64,000 nt of DNA, taken from the NCBI GenBank assembly GCA_037976565.1, contig CP137672.1, positions 33,620,737 through 33,684,736 of the forward strand. Direction: 5' to 3'. The DNA comes from Mesocentrotus franciscanus (Eukaryota > Echinodermata > Echinoidea > Camarodonta > Strongylocentrotidae). Below are positions 11,826-24,450 of the stretch, piece by piece. A program made the position numbers and the translations under genes. The stretch's first letter is position 1. Each line of letters opens with the position of its first letter. The notes beneath the pieces are model-generated. The model worked only from the letters and a program-made list of their open reading frames with translations. It searched no databases and had not been told where the DNA came from.

Positions 11826-12260
11826 TGTACATTGAATTTAATTGAATTTATTTCCACATTTGCATAAAAATGCAGAAACACAGTTATATACCAAAAGTCA
11901 AAGTATAAAAAGTAAACTAACATCAAATACATGCAAATTAAGAACATAAAAGGACAAGTTTACACGACTTGAAAAAAAACATAAATGTCAATGTGGCGGG
12001 ATCAAAAAATGTTTGTGTAAAATTTATGTCCGTGATCCCGTACTGTTTAGAAGCATTTATACAAGTCTAAAGACAATATAAAGCACATGCATTTGTAGCT
12101 GTTTGCAAATGAACCTGAAGAATCATTCAAGGTCCAATCGAGCACTATGAGAGGAATACATTTTTTACTCTCGATTTGGGATGCAAAATTGTACGTAGTC
12201 CTGCAGAAAAAGGGGTGCACGTGATTCTCTCCTTTACCTTAACAATAACATTTGAAAAGA
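11826..12260. repeat. Possible interspersed repeat beginning TTTATTTCCACAT
   Basis: An AT-rich stretch opening with AATTTATTTCCACATTTGCA resembles the start of the stretch near 48012-48130 (ATTTATTAATTTCCACATTC). Both continue into A-rich sequence with AAATGCA blocks. The relation is weak and could be compositional. Confidence 0.25.
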
Positions 12261-12281
12261 TTTGCATTGTAGCATCATATT

Positions 12282-12532
12282 AGGCTTTAAAAAAAAAAGT
12301 TGTTGTATTGCCCTTTGCGACCGACCCCAAAATCTACGGTCGGCTTTTAATTAAAGTCTGTTTCTGTTATCGTTTTTTTAGAAAAAAAATGTTTAATGAA
12401 TAAAAAGTATGTATTAAAGCATTCAAAACTGAAAAATATAAGCCCAAAGAGGGGAGAAAAAAAAGAAAATCGACCGACCGACCCAGGTTTTGGCACCTAA
12501 AGGACAATACAACATCTTTTTTTTAAAGGCCT
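12282..12532. mobile_element. Short inverted-repeat element (MITE)
   Basis: The left arm reads GGCTTTAAAAAAAA-GTTGTTGTATTGCCCTTT. The right arm in reverse complement reads GGCCTTTAAAAAAA-GATGTTGTATTGTCCTTT, giving imperfect terminal inverted repeats of about 35-45 bp. Both arms then carry a CGGTCGGT-type block (GCGACCGACC on the left, CGACCGACCGACC on the right). At about 250 bp with no coding frame, it is a typical nonautonomous DNA transposon. Confidence 0.65.
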
Positions 12533-12539
12533 TACAGTG

Positions 12540-13020
12540 GGTGCCGGATACCTTTTTCTAAAGCACGTGTGGAGTTATATCTTCACGATGTAGATCATTA
12601 ATTGCTGATCACTTCCAACTGAATTTCCAACTTTTTATGATAAAATCACAAGACATGGCTGGTTTAAAATAAATCAGCACAAGGGTTCGCTGAAGGACAG
12701 TTATCAATTTGAATAAATTAGTGAAAACTTGTACTATGATAAACTCTAGAAATACAGTTACTTGAATAACTTCATGTCTAAGCTCTCTGGAATCTACTAT
12801 TTACCATTTTGATGAAGTTTAGAGAAGCATGCCGCTAACGACGGAGGAATGTCAAAGAACTATTCTCCATGTCAATGACGCCGTGAAACGCAACCGTTTG
12901 GTGGTCGACTAAGGGGAAATCGAGCTCCAAATTCGAATGTGATTTATCTGCCCGAATGACCTCCTCGGCCAGAAGGAGTTAATATCCGGCTCCTTGGAAC
13001 AGCGCTAGGGTATCCCTAGA
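12540..13020. other. Noncoding interval
   Basis: No supported feature. A 27-codon frame at about 12833 is too short to credit. Confidence 0.35.
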
Positions 13021-13043
13021 GAGGGGGAGAAAGGAAGAGAGAC

Positions 13044-13104
<61 letters not shown>

Positions 13105-13245
13105 GAAGAGAGAGAGGATTAGGAAAGGGAGAGAGATAGGGAGATAGATAGAGAGAGAGAAAATTATATAAAGAAAGAGATAGAGAAAGAGGGAGAGAGA
13201 TAGATAGATAGATGGATGAATAGATAGATAGATAGATAGATAAAC

Positions 13246-13300
<55 letters not shown>
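13021..13300. repeat. Compound (GA)n, (GATA)n and (TA)n microsatellite
   Basis: A long (GA) run from about 13040 gives way to (GATA) at about 13198-13240, (TA) at about 13247-13268 and (GA) again to about 13299. Confidence 0.9.
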
Positions 13301-13301
<1 letters not shown>

Positions 13302-14480
13302 CATAAGTTTCGGATCTTTATTGCGTTCCATCGGGCAATAAAACGACACGTCCCATAATGTAGTTATGTACATTGAGTTAGAATGCCTTTAAGATTGGGC
13401 CGTTTCGTGGTAAACATGCATGCCCTCAATTTCAAAATTGCGAACTAAACCTTTATCAGGCATGCCAGAATAGAAATGTAATTTTATTCCAGCCAGGAAT
13501 GAAACTAGAAACATTTCAACGATATAATTCTCAGAAATTTCTCATTTTCATTAGGTCCTTTAGATAACTACGCCTACAACTTTAATATTAATAACGTTAT
13601 CACAGTGGCGTATCTAGTGAGAGAGTCTTTAAGAATTGGCAATTTAGGGGGACATACTTTTGATTTTTGGATTAGAAGTCACCTCAAGATTAAGATATTG
13701 GACAGGCGTTATAAATTCATGCCGACTGAGAAGTTGGGATGAAATTGAAATTAGTTCCAACTTTTATGGCTTATTAGTTCGAGCTTTTGTAGCGTTCCAC
13801 TCCACATTGAATATGATATACGCGTGACATTATATACAGCTGTATAGCGATTAGGTCAGATATCATCTTAAAGAATATTTATTTTGGGGGTATGGCTTCC
13901 CTTGAAATATTTGTCTTTCAATTAGCATTCCCTTATCATTATTAGACATTTCTGTTCGCGCCTAGACATGCAGGCTCATCAGGGGAAAAGACATCTATCA
14001 AAATAGGTCTAATGTAACCATGGATGCATCTCTTCTGAAAAGGGGGCGTTCCACCGCACAATAAAAGAGATTCGTAACAAGACAGTCATGAAGCTTTTTG
14101 ATTGTATGTTGAATAGACTGTTTAGTTGTATTTATGGAGCTTTAATTGTAAAGGTATGGACCCCATCCTTCATAGACGAGTTATACCTCATTCATACCAT
14201 TATGATCATCAGCGAAATGTTAATGAAAGTGAAAATATTAAGTTGCTCACAAAGTTAGGTTAGCAACCAACGACCTAAAAATAAAATGATGTTGTTCGCC
14301 ATTTTCGTATCACAAATTAAGAGGGAAATGTGACAAAGCATAAAAAGGCAACATCTTAAGATTTAGTGCATTTATATTCTTTCCTTAATTTTCATTCTCT
14401 TCCCGTCTCCCTCTCTGTAAAATGTTTTTCGTGCATTATCTCTCTCACACACTGTCTTAATCTCTGTGTATATGCTTATG
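13301..14480. other. Noncoding interval
   Basis: No gene supported. CAGTGGCGTATCTAG at 13605 resembles a transposon end motif seen in many animal genomes, but no partner end was located. Confidence 0.35.
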
Positions 14481-14625
14481 TCCTTGTCTGTCTGTCTGTC
14501 TGGATCTCTCTCTCTCTCTCTCTCTCTATTTCTCTCTCTTTCTCTGTCTGTCTGTCTTTCTCTGTCTGTCTGTTTCTCTCTCTCTCTCTCTGTCTCTCTC
14601 TCTGTCTCATTCTCCCTCTCTTCCT
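14481..14625. repeat. (TC)n/(TGTC)n microsatellite
   Basis: Mixed TCTC and TGTCTGTC units. The 95-codon frame over it is repeat translation. Confidence 0.85.
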
Positions 14626-14689
14626 ATGTAACAATACTCATATAGTAAGCTAATGACCTGGAGGATGTGATTTCAACCTTTCGCCCTTT

Positions 14690-16260
14690 CATGGCATCTC
14701 GTCCGGCCTGAGTCTTGTAACAGACCTGGCGGCTAACAAAAATTGATTTCTATCTTCCTCTTGGGCGCTGACGAAACATTGAGCTAGATCACGTGATCAC
14801 GTCAATGTAGTAATAGGAGCAGCTGAAGTAACAGGCTTTCTGACAGAAACTTGCCCCTTTTTCGATCGGCGACAAGGATTTTTTTTGGGTTAAAGGTTTG
14901 TGAAAGGAAAGAAGGGAGGTAATGTTTCTGTGTCAGCGCGACGCGTTGCTATTACAACGAAAGCGAAACACAGATACATTTTTGCAGATGATTATTTTTT
15001 CCACACAATAAATGTACCGGCCGTGCGGAGACTGGAAATTATTTTAGAATGGGTTTTATTTGCCTTTCAGATGTAACATTACCTTTTTTTATGCGGCTAA
15101 GGTTTATGTAAAATAACCCAAAATGAAGAAAAAATGTTTCGGCGGAAGGTGGAGTAATGTTAGTATTCAGCGCTTAATAGGAAAAAGAGTAATCATTACC
15201 ATGATTTGTGGACCATAAATTATCAATTATCAATTATCATTCGTACGGATACTACTTTTAAGAAAATTGGTAATCAAAACCACGAAAAAGAAGAATAATG
15301 ATGCAGGGAAATGCAGAAATTCTTTACAAAAGATTAACAATTGTAGAAAGAAAAAAAACGGTGGTATACAATTCAAATTACTACTTTCGAACGCTATGTT
15401 CATCATGGAATAAGAAGAAGAGTGTCTATGTAATCATTAATTTTAAAAAGAATAAGATAGACATATACAAGGTCTATAAACAAGACATGGGCTTGGTATA
15501 AAACTCTTCTGCGTTAACCCTAATATTATATAGCAATAAAAGCAAGTGATTTTTTTTTCTTCTTCGTTTTAAATTTTTTCTAAAGGACAAGAAAATAGGC
15601 GCCAATCTACAATATGTATAACGAAGTTATTAAAGCTGTTTGGCTCAAAGCTTTTAGCCAAACCATTAAAACAGATTTACTTTGAAATTTTACCGAGTTA
15701 TTATCCATGTTTCATCATCATCAATGGAATATGAAGGGGCAGGTACTCTTGAAAAATTGATGATAAAGGCATTGAAATCCAAAAGAAAACATCTTTCGAT
15801 TCTGCTACATCTTCCGGGCTTAAGAAAAAAAAATTGTGATTGAAATTTTCAAAAACCACCTGCTCCTCCCTCACGTTAATAATTAAAGAAAAATAAAAGC
15901 TTCTTGCACAGGATTCTTGATTTAATGGGAACGAACAAACATCTTAGTAGCCTCTTCACTTTGAGGGGATGCTAAATGAGGCCGTATGGAAGACTTGTGA
16001 AGGCAAACAGCGAGGAAATAAGTGTGTTGATCAATAAATGTTTCTGTTAGGACTAATAAATGTTTGATTGGATTGCAGGCAGGGCGAAGGGAGGATACAG
16101 TGCTGCTTTTCATCATTTCCTTTGCTTATCGTTTCATTTCAATGTCTCGGACACCTGCGTAAGGGGTATAAATACTGAACTATATTATAGAGAGAGGAAT
16201 AAAATAAAGAATGAGGGAGAGAGATATAAGCAGATAGCGAGAGAGGGGTAGAGGGAAAAT
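14690..16260. other. Noncoding interval
   Basis: AT-rich with several poly-T runs. Short open frames at 15298-15501 and 15922-16251 have no recognisable product. Confidence 0.35.
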
Positions 16261-16263
16261 GGG

Positions 16264-16294
<31 letters not shown>

Positions 16295-16296
16295 GA
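16261..16296. repeat. (GA)n microsatellite
   Basis: GAGAGAGAGA-type run at about 16275-16296, preceded by AAAGAAAGA units. Confidence 0.85.
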
Positions 16297-16638
16297 TTTC
16301 GAGGGGGTAACTTCTGTTTCGTGCAAGACAAGTGAGATCTCGAGATATGTTTTACTTAATTATATTGTTATTTTTGACATGCAGAGTGTGATATAAAAAC
16401 CCATTTCCCCTCCCTACCTGTAACATAAAGATATTATATGGGGAAAGGGAGGGGGAAAACAAATATATGGTTTTTAATTAGATCGAGTTTGAGTGCAATT
16501 ATTTCCGCGAATGATCTGTTAGGGACAAACATAAACCTGTTTGGCATAGAACTGCCAAGAGATCTTAGGATACATACAAACATAAGTATGTTCGGTCCTC
16601 CCGTAGAGTATAAAACATGCTTGCTTACATGAGTTTTT

Positions 16639-16681
16639 ATCACCTGACGAAGTGTTGCAGCGGCGCACGAAACGTCGTGAT
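16639..16681 (+). ncRNA. Hammerhead ribozyme-like motif (type I, minimal stem III)
   Basis: All conserved core elements appear in order: stem I 5' strand ATCAC (16639-16643), CTGACGA (16644-16650, fits CUGANGA), a weak stem II within 16651-16668 (GTG...CAC closing), GAAA (16669-16672), CGTC (16673-16676, cleavage triplet GUC) and stem I 3' strand GTGAT (16677-16681, perfectly pairing with ATCAC). An extra A follows CUGACGA. Stem III would be only A-U plus C-G with no loop, so it could form only between two molecules. Hammerheads with very small stem III are known from Penelope-like retroelements. I therefore infer a remnant of such an element, without having found its reverse transcriptase. 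Confidence 0.6.
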
Positions 16682-17210
16682 CTTTTAGATCCCTTATTGA
16701 CCACATTGCGAGACAAACGAATATCACTAGCGATATTATTTTCGATAAGTACGTTCTAGTTTGGAACTGTTTCCAAAGCATATCTCTAAGTGTATATACC
16801 TTCACCCCGAAGAGGACTCGCATTTCCGCCCTGCATCCACACCTTACCCCCGCCGCCATCCATCCTCCACCAATACCACCAACATCAACACCAACAAGAG
16901 TTGTGTATCCAAGTACATCTCGGTATCTTATTAGAGAAGCGGCTGCTGCAGAATACATCCCATTCCTACTTAGATGAATTCAGAAGCCTCGCTGGATCAA
17001 TCATTAACGCATTACGTCATCCAACGTACTCGAAAGTCTGCTGTCTGCATCTCAGTGTTGCCAATTTTCCCGCCAAGTGATTCGTCCGTCAGCAAAGCGC
17101 GCACTTCCTCACCCCCTGCCGATGAAAAATGCATGGATGAGAGCGACAAGTTTCTCCTGAAAGCCCACCCGTTTATTCGATGAATTCACTGCATGAACTA
17201 TTCTCTACAG
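16682..17210. other. Sequence downstream of the hammerhead motif
   Basis: Opposed open frames overlap here (minus 16434-16958, plus 16790-17080 and 16974-17183), none with a family that I recognise. If the hammerhead belongs to a Penelope-like terminal repeat, part of this is probably the same element. Confidence 0.3.
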
Positions 17211-17216
17211 TTAGGT

Positions 17217-17285
17217 TTTGATGATGATGATGATGATGATGATGTAGTTGTTGTATTTAATTAATTTGTTGTTGTTGTTGTTGGT
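17217..17285. repeat. (GAT)n and (GTT)n microsatellites
   Basis: GATGATGAT at about 17219-17242 and GTTGTTGTT at about 17269-17283. Confidence 0.9.
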
Positions 17286-20200
17286 TATGTTGTAAACATT
17301 ATACTGGCCCATCTTACCTCCCCTCTCATTATCTGTTATCGTTAGCAATAATCCAAATAAATAAGATGTCTCGGTTTTTTCCTTCTGAACATCATTCTGT
17401 TATTTTTTAAATATTTGTTAAAGTCTGTAATTGTGAATGAGCCGTTCTAACTATTTCACTCTCGTTTGCCTCTACACTATTCTTCTATTTTCATCAATAT
17501 GCTGAAAATGTGTTTTTTGAAAATAGGGAGAGAGAGAAAGGGAGAGGGGGAGGGAAGGATGGAGGATCTAAGGGAGGGAGAGAGGGAGGGAGAGGAAGAG
17601 AGGGAGAGAGAGAGAGATTAATAGAGGTATACATTAGAAAAGACGGGCATATTTATCAAGTTTGCCTGTAAACATTACTATAAAGCCTATTTTACACAGT
17701 AACGTAAAATGTTCCAATACTGCCATTTCTTTTCTGCTGCCAAAGCTATTGGTAGCAGTAAAACATACAACCATATCGATACACAATTGCAGTGTTATGT
17801 GGTCGCCGTAAATAAGTAACACGTATATAATAATGCCATGGCCATACTCAGTTTTATTGAATCAAGGAATTGCATAGTTTGAGAAATATTTCGTAATTTA
17901 TCTCCAACTTGGGAGAAATTTATTCCACCAGATATGTCCAATAACTTAATGCATCGGTGATAAAATATTATTTTCTAATAGTACTCCCGAGTCTATCCAT
18001 CCTGCCATCTCATTAACATGCGTGCTGTAATACCCATTCATACTGAATGGTACGTACTAGCACTTAAGACCGAAGTATAGTAATATAACCTCGTTAGTCG
18101 CAATATCATTTCGTAATGAAATAGTACCTGGTTGCTTCATCAAAGAAATATCATATTTCTCAATTTTCTGATGAAATATTGCTCAGCCCAGGAAAAAAAT
18201 TCAATGAAATGGGATCCTGGTGATATTAGATTCAGGTTTATAGGTTTATTGGCAAACCTTTTTATCCAGTCACATTCAGTTTGTCGCTATAGGGAGTGTT
18301 GGGTATGACACCCCCTTCCATTTTTTTTTCTTTCGGAAAGTAGGCTAAATATTCTTGTCAGATTTATTTGTTAATTTCAGAAGTCTTGTTTACCCCCACT
18401 GTCTACAAATCTAACTTCTGAAGATCATCTTTAAAATTTTGTTTTGGTTAAATTCAGTGTGTCTCTGTCCTCGTTGATAAAGGTTCGAACGACGCCCCGT
18501 GTAATAGTATGCATGTAATAGTATTGCATTAAAATTTTCAGTATCATAATCAAATTGGTAAAAAAAGCCAACATTAAAAACCACGAAGTGTGATAATGAA
18601 TACACATGAAGGCTGCAAGCACGGGATATGCAAGAAAAAAAACTCTAACCAAATTATTGGATAATTCATGACTTTTTTCGATTTCAAATTACACAATCAC
18701 TAAAGACCCCCCCCCCCCTATTGTAATGACCATTCTTTGTTTTTCTTGGACGCGTCCTCCCCCTACAGAACATCCTGGATCCGCCGCTGAACTTTATTCC
18801 TGTGCCTCAGGTTTTTAATTCCAAATCTATTCGATCTGCCATTTGAAGAAAAAAACGACTTCACAACACACGACACATAATGGAATTACAAAACTACCCA
18901 AAGCGAGACGTACTATTTAATTCAGATGTACCTTTAACGCAATCAATTTTCAAACTCTAATTCCCTGTTTAGCATCCATCAAAGATGTGGGTGATGATTA
19001 AGTTCCAGCTGTCTTTTTGATGTTCCTGTGACCTCCCATTCCTTCCTCTGGTCAATACAACAATACCGGTGGTCATCTGGTCATCTTAATTCGACTGACC
19101 TAAATCGCCACACCATCTTTCCACAGCCTAACATATGGATCAAACATAATAGTTGAAACACTCATCACCATTATCATCCCTAATTCAATAAACATCCGAG
19201 AACAAATGATGCAGTCCATTCAGGTTTTCTCTGTGTTGTTCCCTGATCACCTAACCTGTTACATGATAATTGATAGGAGGATGACATGTCATAATGGAAT
19301 AATTGATATTAAGTTTCCATTCAGCTGCTGGTCCGCTTGATACACGAGTAGAGATCGAGGAGCGGCGTCTAGAAGGTATCTCAAATTTCATTAGTTTGGA
19401 TGAAATAAATTATGTTAAGCATTTATTATTTTAGTACAAATGCACACATTAGTATTATAAACCTGTATACCAGGCATTTCAGACAGCACTTTAAAAAGCA
19501 TCATCATCAACAAACAATAATATTCATAATTAAGACTTGTTTGCTTCATTTCAAATATCATTATATTCTAAAATCATCAATTTTAAAACCATCGAAATTT
19601 CTGCTACAGTTGGATGATTTTTTTAGCTAAATTTTATGGCACCTCTCATTCTTTTTTCACATTTTCATAGGACGGCGAATATTCATAACCATTTTGTTTT
19701 ACTGCTGAACGCATTGCTCCATCCCAAGTGTCTAATAATGAAAATTGCAGAATACAATGGGTTTAGAGGAACTATTCGTTTTCTTCATCAAAAACATACT
19801 TATATACCAGTAATACGCAACAAAACATCCACAGCCATTTTATTTTATATCATGAAAAGGAAATTAAAATAGATTTTAAAACAAAGTTGATGAGCAGATG
19901 TTAAAAAAATGGTTTCCATATTTCTATATAAGAATTCATGAACTTCGTTTAAACATCTCACACTTCGCCTCTTTTGTTTATACTTTTGAGATATCGATAT
20001 ATCATGGAGATATATACTTCATACCGTACGTGTAATTCTCTAAACATTCTCCTTGATATATAATGACGACTGTTATCTCTGTTTTTGAAGTTGTATATAC
20101 TTGGTTCTGGATAATTTATGCCATGAGATACGAGCACAGTCTGTTTTCACTAGACGCTTCTCTGCGCCGAGGAGATATACTCATTTATCATTTTAGGAAT

Positions 20201-20490
20201 TAAATCATGACAGCTTGCATTTGTTCCTAGATTCTCGAAACTTTTGAGAATATCTAGGTTGTAGTTATGTGACCTTGAGAGACAAAATTTCATAGAATCA
20301 CATAAATATTATTTTGGTTTATCCAGATTTATAAATATGTATTACATGCATTCCTTCACCCCATCACTCATATTATACAGTAATTGTCAATTTTAATAAA
20401 GTAAAAACTATGATCACGACGAAATTATTGTCGCCTTTTAATATCGTTGCATTTTCCTATTTTAGTCGACTTTTTCTTCTCTTTAACATC
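17286..20490. other. Noncoding interval
   Basis: No supported gene over about 3.2 kb. A (GAGG/GA)n tract lies at about 17525-17620 and a C-run at about 18706-18718. GCGGCGGATCCAGGATG (minus strand, about 18770-18786) resembles a transposon end motif. Confidence 0.4.
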
Positions 20491-20491
20491 T

Positions 20492-20650
20492 GGGCCCCGT
20501 CTTACAAAGAGTTACGATTGATCCAAATCAATCGTAAGTCCTCCAATCGATCGCAAGTCTGCAGTCTCCTATCTCTTATGTACATAGTTGCGATTGATAT
20601 CAATCGCAAATAAGTTGCGATTGATATCAACTCTTTGTAATACGGGCCCC
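20492..20650. mobile_element. Foldback element with GGGCCC ends
   Basis: The left end GGGCCCCGTCTTACAAAGAG is matched by the right end in reverse complement, GGGCCCGTATTACAAAGAG. Both continue into GATTGAT/ATCAATC blocks, and TTGCGATTGATATCAA is itself internally repeated at about 20588 and 20613. The whole 159 bp can fold into a long hairpin. This is the better preserved relative of the element at 38-128. Confidence 0.75.
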
Positions 20651-21682
20651 TGATCTATATGATCTACCTTATCATCGTGCTTTTAATAATTAAATGAAGT
20701 TTTTCTTATTCTTGAAATATAACCTCACTCTTTTTACAATGTTTTAAACGTGATTATACTGAAATCATTTGATGGACATGCATCGATACAGGAGACATCT
20801 TTTAACCTTTTATTTCATCTCAGTGTGGTTACAAAGACTGCAAGAATAGAGGAATACTCCTTTAAATAATGCCAGTCTACATGCAGCACAATACGCAGTG
20901 AAACTGAGCATAATGCTGACCCCAAAAAAGAGCGTGAAAGAAAACGGGCGGTCTTCAGTAAAACGATAAATTTCCGAATGCAGCTCTCGTAGCTTACATG
21001 GCTTATGCATAACACAGCATTGACTCTCCAACGTGCACTTTGCATGGCGCTCCGTGCATGGAGTTTTGATTCTTGAGCTTTAAGGTTGCTCGTTTATCTA
21101 TCCAGCGGCTTATTAGACAAATTGCTTAAATTGGTAGTAAATCAAGGGCTGACTTTACCCTAAGGCTATATTTTAGGGCACATCGTAAGCCTTGTCTGCT
21201 CATGGACTGTGAGCTTGGCATTAACATCGTAGTACAAGATTGCTGCTTTAATCTTATTCATGATACGGCAGCGCTGCGGAGAATGCCTTTACAAAGTAAA
21301 CCGCATCGTGGTTGTATCATGTGTCAATAAGGGGGACATGGTAAACCTTATGGGAACCGTGTGCACCGCCTACCATCGCCGAGAGAGTGCGAGGGTGATC
21401 TGATACACCCCTAGGCAGATCATATACCAACCGCTTACCCTCTTTTCCCTCATCTGGCTCTTGCAAAATGAGAAGGGTATTTTATTCGCGTCCAATTTGA
21501 AACGCAACTGGTTGCTCTTTCTGCTGTAACTGCTTATATTGCAAGAGGCACTAAAAACCAGAAAGATGTGAAAGTACAGTAAACTGCATTCTCCTGCCCT
21601 TTTCGACATCACACGATTAAATGGCAGAGTGCCTATCTCGTCAGAATATTGGCCAGCTGATATGTTATACGAGTTTTAGATA
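20651..21682. other. Noncoding interval
   Basis: Minus-strand frames at 20810-21045 and 21370-21612 have no recognised product. No repeat defined. Confidence 0.35.
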
Positions 21683-21935
21683 GGTGCCATAGCCCAGTGG
21701 TTAGAACGTTGGACTAAAATAATATACCAAGGCCATGGGTTCAAACCGCGGCGTCACACCATCTTTGACAGGATATAATTATCTGCATTTGCCACGCCAT
21801 ACCCAGGAGAACAATAATTATTGGTAACTGGCAGGATGACAAACTCAAATGTGAATAAGATTGACATGCGCCCTTAATTTGACGATGATATAGTAGGAGT
21901 AATCCCTAGGGAGTGGAGATGGTGCACATATTGTT
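21683..21935 (+). mobile_element. tRNA-derived SINE, copy 3 (plus orientation)
   Basis: It opens GGTGCCATAGCCCAGTGGTT (A box TAGCCCAGTGG), with B box GGGTTCAAACC at about 21739. CTGCATTTGCCACGCCATAC and GTAACTGGCAGGATGAC follow, then CCCTAGGGAGTGGAGATGG. The same body blocks occur in the SINEs at 5162 and 10781, so the bodies are related although this head differs. The 3' end is not sharply defined. Confidence 0.6.
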
Positions 21936-24440
21936 CAAATTAGAATTTTGCATCTCAAAAGTGGATACTGCAGACGTAAATACCACTTATTCCTATAGAG
22001 AATATAAAGTTTGTTGTTTCCTTTTTATTACGATATAAGTTCACATCTACCTTAGATCGTCTATAGCCTAAAATTTCAAAAGTCTTGCGGGTAGACTTCA
22101 AAATTTTCCACAAATATACTCCATGATACCAGTTGCCATCATTGTAATTCTGAGAAATAACATCAATTTTTTTCTCATTAAAATTACTTTAATCTATCTG
22201 GAAAATCAATCACGCCTCTAACTGAATTCGCGAAAGTTCAGCTTGAATTTTCGTAAATACTTGAATAAGCTTATGCGACCGATCAATGAGATTAACCCAA
22301 ATATTTATTGAGGATCTAGATCCTTTGCAAAAATAAGAAGAATCAGGCTTACATGCAAATCCGCTTAAGTCAACTTAGATGTATATGCTTATATGATAAT
22401 CGCGCGCGCACACACATACACACACACCACACACACACGCACACCCACGCACGCACGCACACGCGCACATGGGATAAGCACAACCGGAGATCGAATTGCA
22501 TTATCTCACGTATATTACGGAGAGAGGATCTATAACGCTTAATTCAATAAAGCGCGGACTCCTATTTATCAAACTGCACCGCCAGATGGTTTTTAGAGGG
22601 TGTGCACCCCCTGCCGGCTACAACTCAAGTGGGGGCCCTTCTTCACTCCACTCCATCCGCTCCATTCGCCCTCGCTTCGATAATAAGCCCTAGGTACATT
22701 CTTTCTCCATCTTCGGGGCTTATTCACACTGCCATCAAGTTGGAATGGCATGACATTTTGGAGTACGCATTACTCTTCATGATTTGCTTTAGGATGCACA
22801 ATCCATCATGTTAAAATCGTTTGTTTTCATTTCATTCAATAACCATGTCAACGGGTATAAAATTAATTATGGAAGAAAACACATTTAAGATGTATTTACA
22901 TATTATAACTGTTCTTCCCTGATACCCTTAAGACAGTAACTGATAATTATTTTTTAAGATTGGGCTGGTATCATTACAAAAGAGGAAATTATCGCCTTTA
23001 AAATCTTATATGAAAAGTGAAAACGGCTTTGTTGTTAATCATGGACATTTTGAGAAAAACAAACACGGATATGCCCATATGGGACTAATGTATCGTTCTC
23101 CAGACATATACAATGTCGTCTTCTGTGTTTAGAAGATACTTTGCTATCATCCATGTTCTTTGACGGCATAAAACCCTTTTTTGACCAATCTAATGGAAAA
23201 GGAGACAACCTAATGAATATAAATCAATTCTGAACGACCGGAAAAAGAAACGTCAGCCTATGTTCTCGTCACATTATACAAACGATTTAAATGCTCTGAA
23301 CAATCACAGAGGAATGATGCATCAGTTCTTACAAGAGAGGTTTGCAATTCAGCCTGACTCTCCATACTTTGTCAAATAAAAATGCAGAAATATTGAAGAA
23401 AAAATATATTCCTAATCCATGACTTCCGAATACAGAAGTTAACCTCCGAAATGAGAAAATAACGGAAAATTGTGGCAATGGAAACATTCTAAACTTCGAG
23501 TGCAGACACGTCCGAGGCAATTTTAGCTAAAAGCTCTAGCGATGAGCCTTTTATCAATCGGAATCTTATATTTCACTTTTATTGAACGAAGAAATACAGA
23601 CCTAGGGACCCCATTGGCGTCGTTTAGAGATTAGTTTTACGCTCTGTTTTTTGGAGAAAGATTTATGCAAAGTATCTGATATATTAAGTCTAAAAGCCTG
23701 GCCCTTAACAAATTGCGAGGGATTTGTGAGATAAATGGAGGGACTGAGATGAAGCTTTATGAGCTGATCAATGTAAAGAAGGATTTAGATCTCCGCCTTT
23801 TACTATTCTATATATTTTCTTCGCACCATAGTGAGAGTATTAAAGACCATTGTATACAGGGAGCTTGGGTTTAATGCATAGCTATATACCTTTCTCAAAC
23901 GATTTTTTTTTTAAAATACTTTTTATTTAGAAAACCTTTTCTTCTTATATACTTAGCATTCTATCTCGTACGCTATGGTCATTTGTATCGCCTTTTTATT
24001 TCATGAAAAGTGTTCCATTAAGCACTTTCTGTATTCATGAATACGATTACTATGTTAAAACCCTTTCAAAAGAAAGCCCGAACTAAAGGATTAACAGGTA
24101 GCCTGATACTCTCAAATATAAATTTTTAGAAGTCTTTATTTATTTTAATCTCTTCTTTGTATGAATTCGGAGAATTCTTCAAAGAGAAAAATTATAGATT
24201 TAAATAATGGAGAAACTTCCATTTTCTTTCGCATTGATTTTGGACCGTCCAACACTCCACTGACATGACTGTATTCATACTCGTGAAAAACCGGAATGTA
24301 GGCTATAATTATTACAGGGTTCACTTGTTTGTTTTATTTTGATACAGTTTCACATAAGTTTGCATTTCAGGGATATTTTCAACTACAATTTTAGTCCCAC
24401 ACCCTCAACCTCACCCCCCCCCCTCCCATAAATGATACTT
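21936..24440. other. Noncoding interval
   Basis: No gene supported. It includes a (CA)/(CACG) microsatellite at about 22404-22466 and a short GC-rich patch at 22590-22690. Confidence 0.4.
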
Positions 24441-24450
24441 TTCATTCCCC

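Noticed and set aside
16434..16958. 174-codon minus-strand frame with a hydrophobic segment
   Set aside because: It lies antisense across the hammerhead motif, and its frame is shared with several overlapping ORFs. No family recognised, so chance or an element remnant is more likely.
18706..18718. Long C and G homopolymers (also at 30107, 32310, 46776, 47226)
   Set aside because: Probably length-variable or assembly-sensitive runs. No structure beyond the homopolymer.
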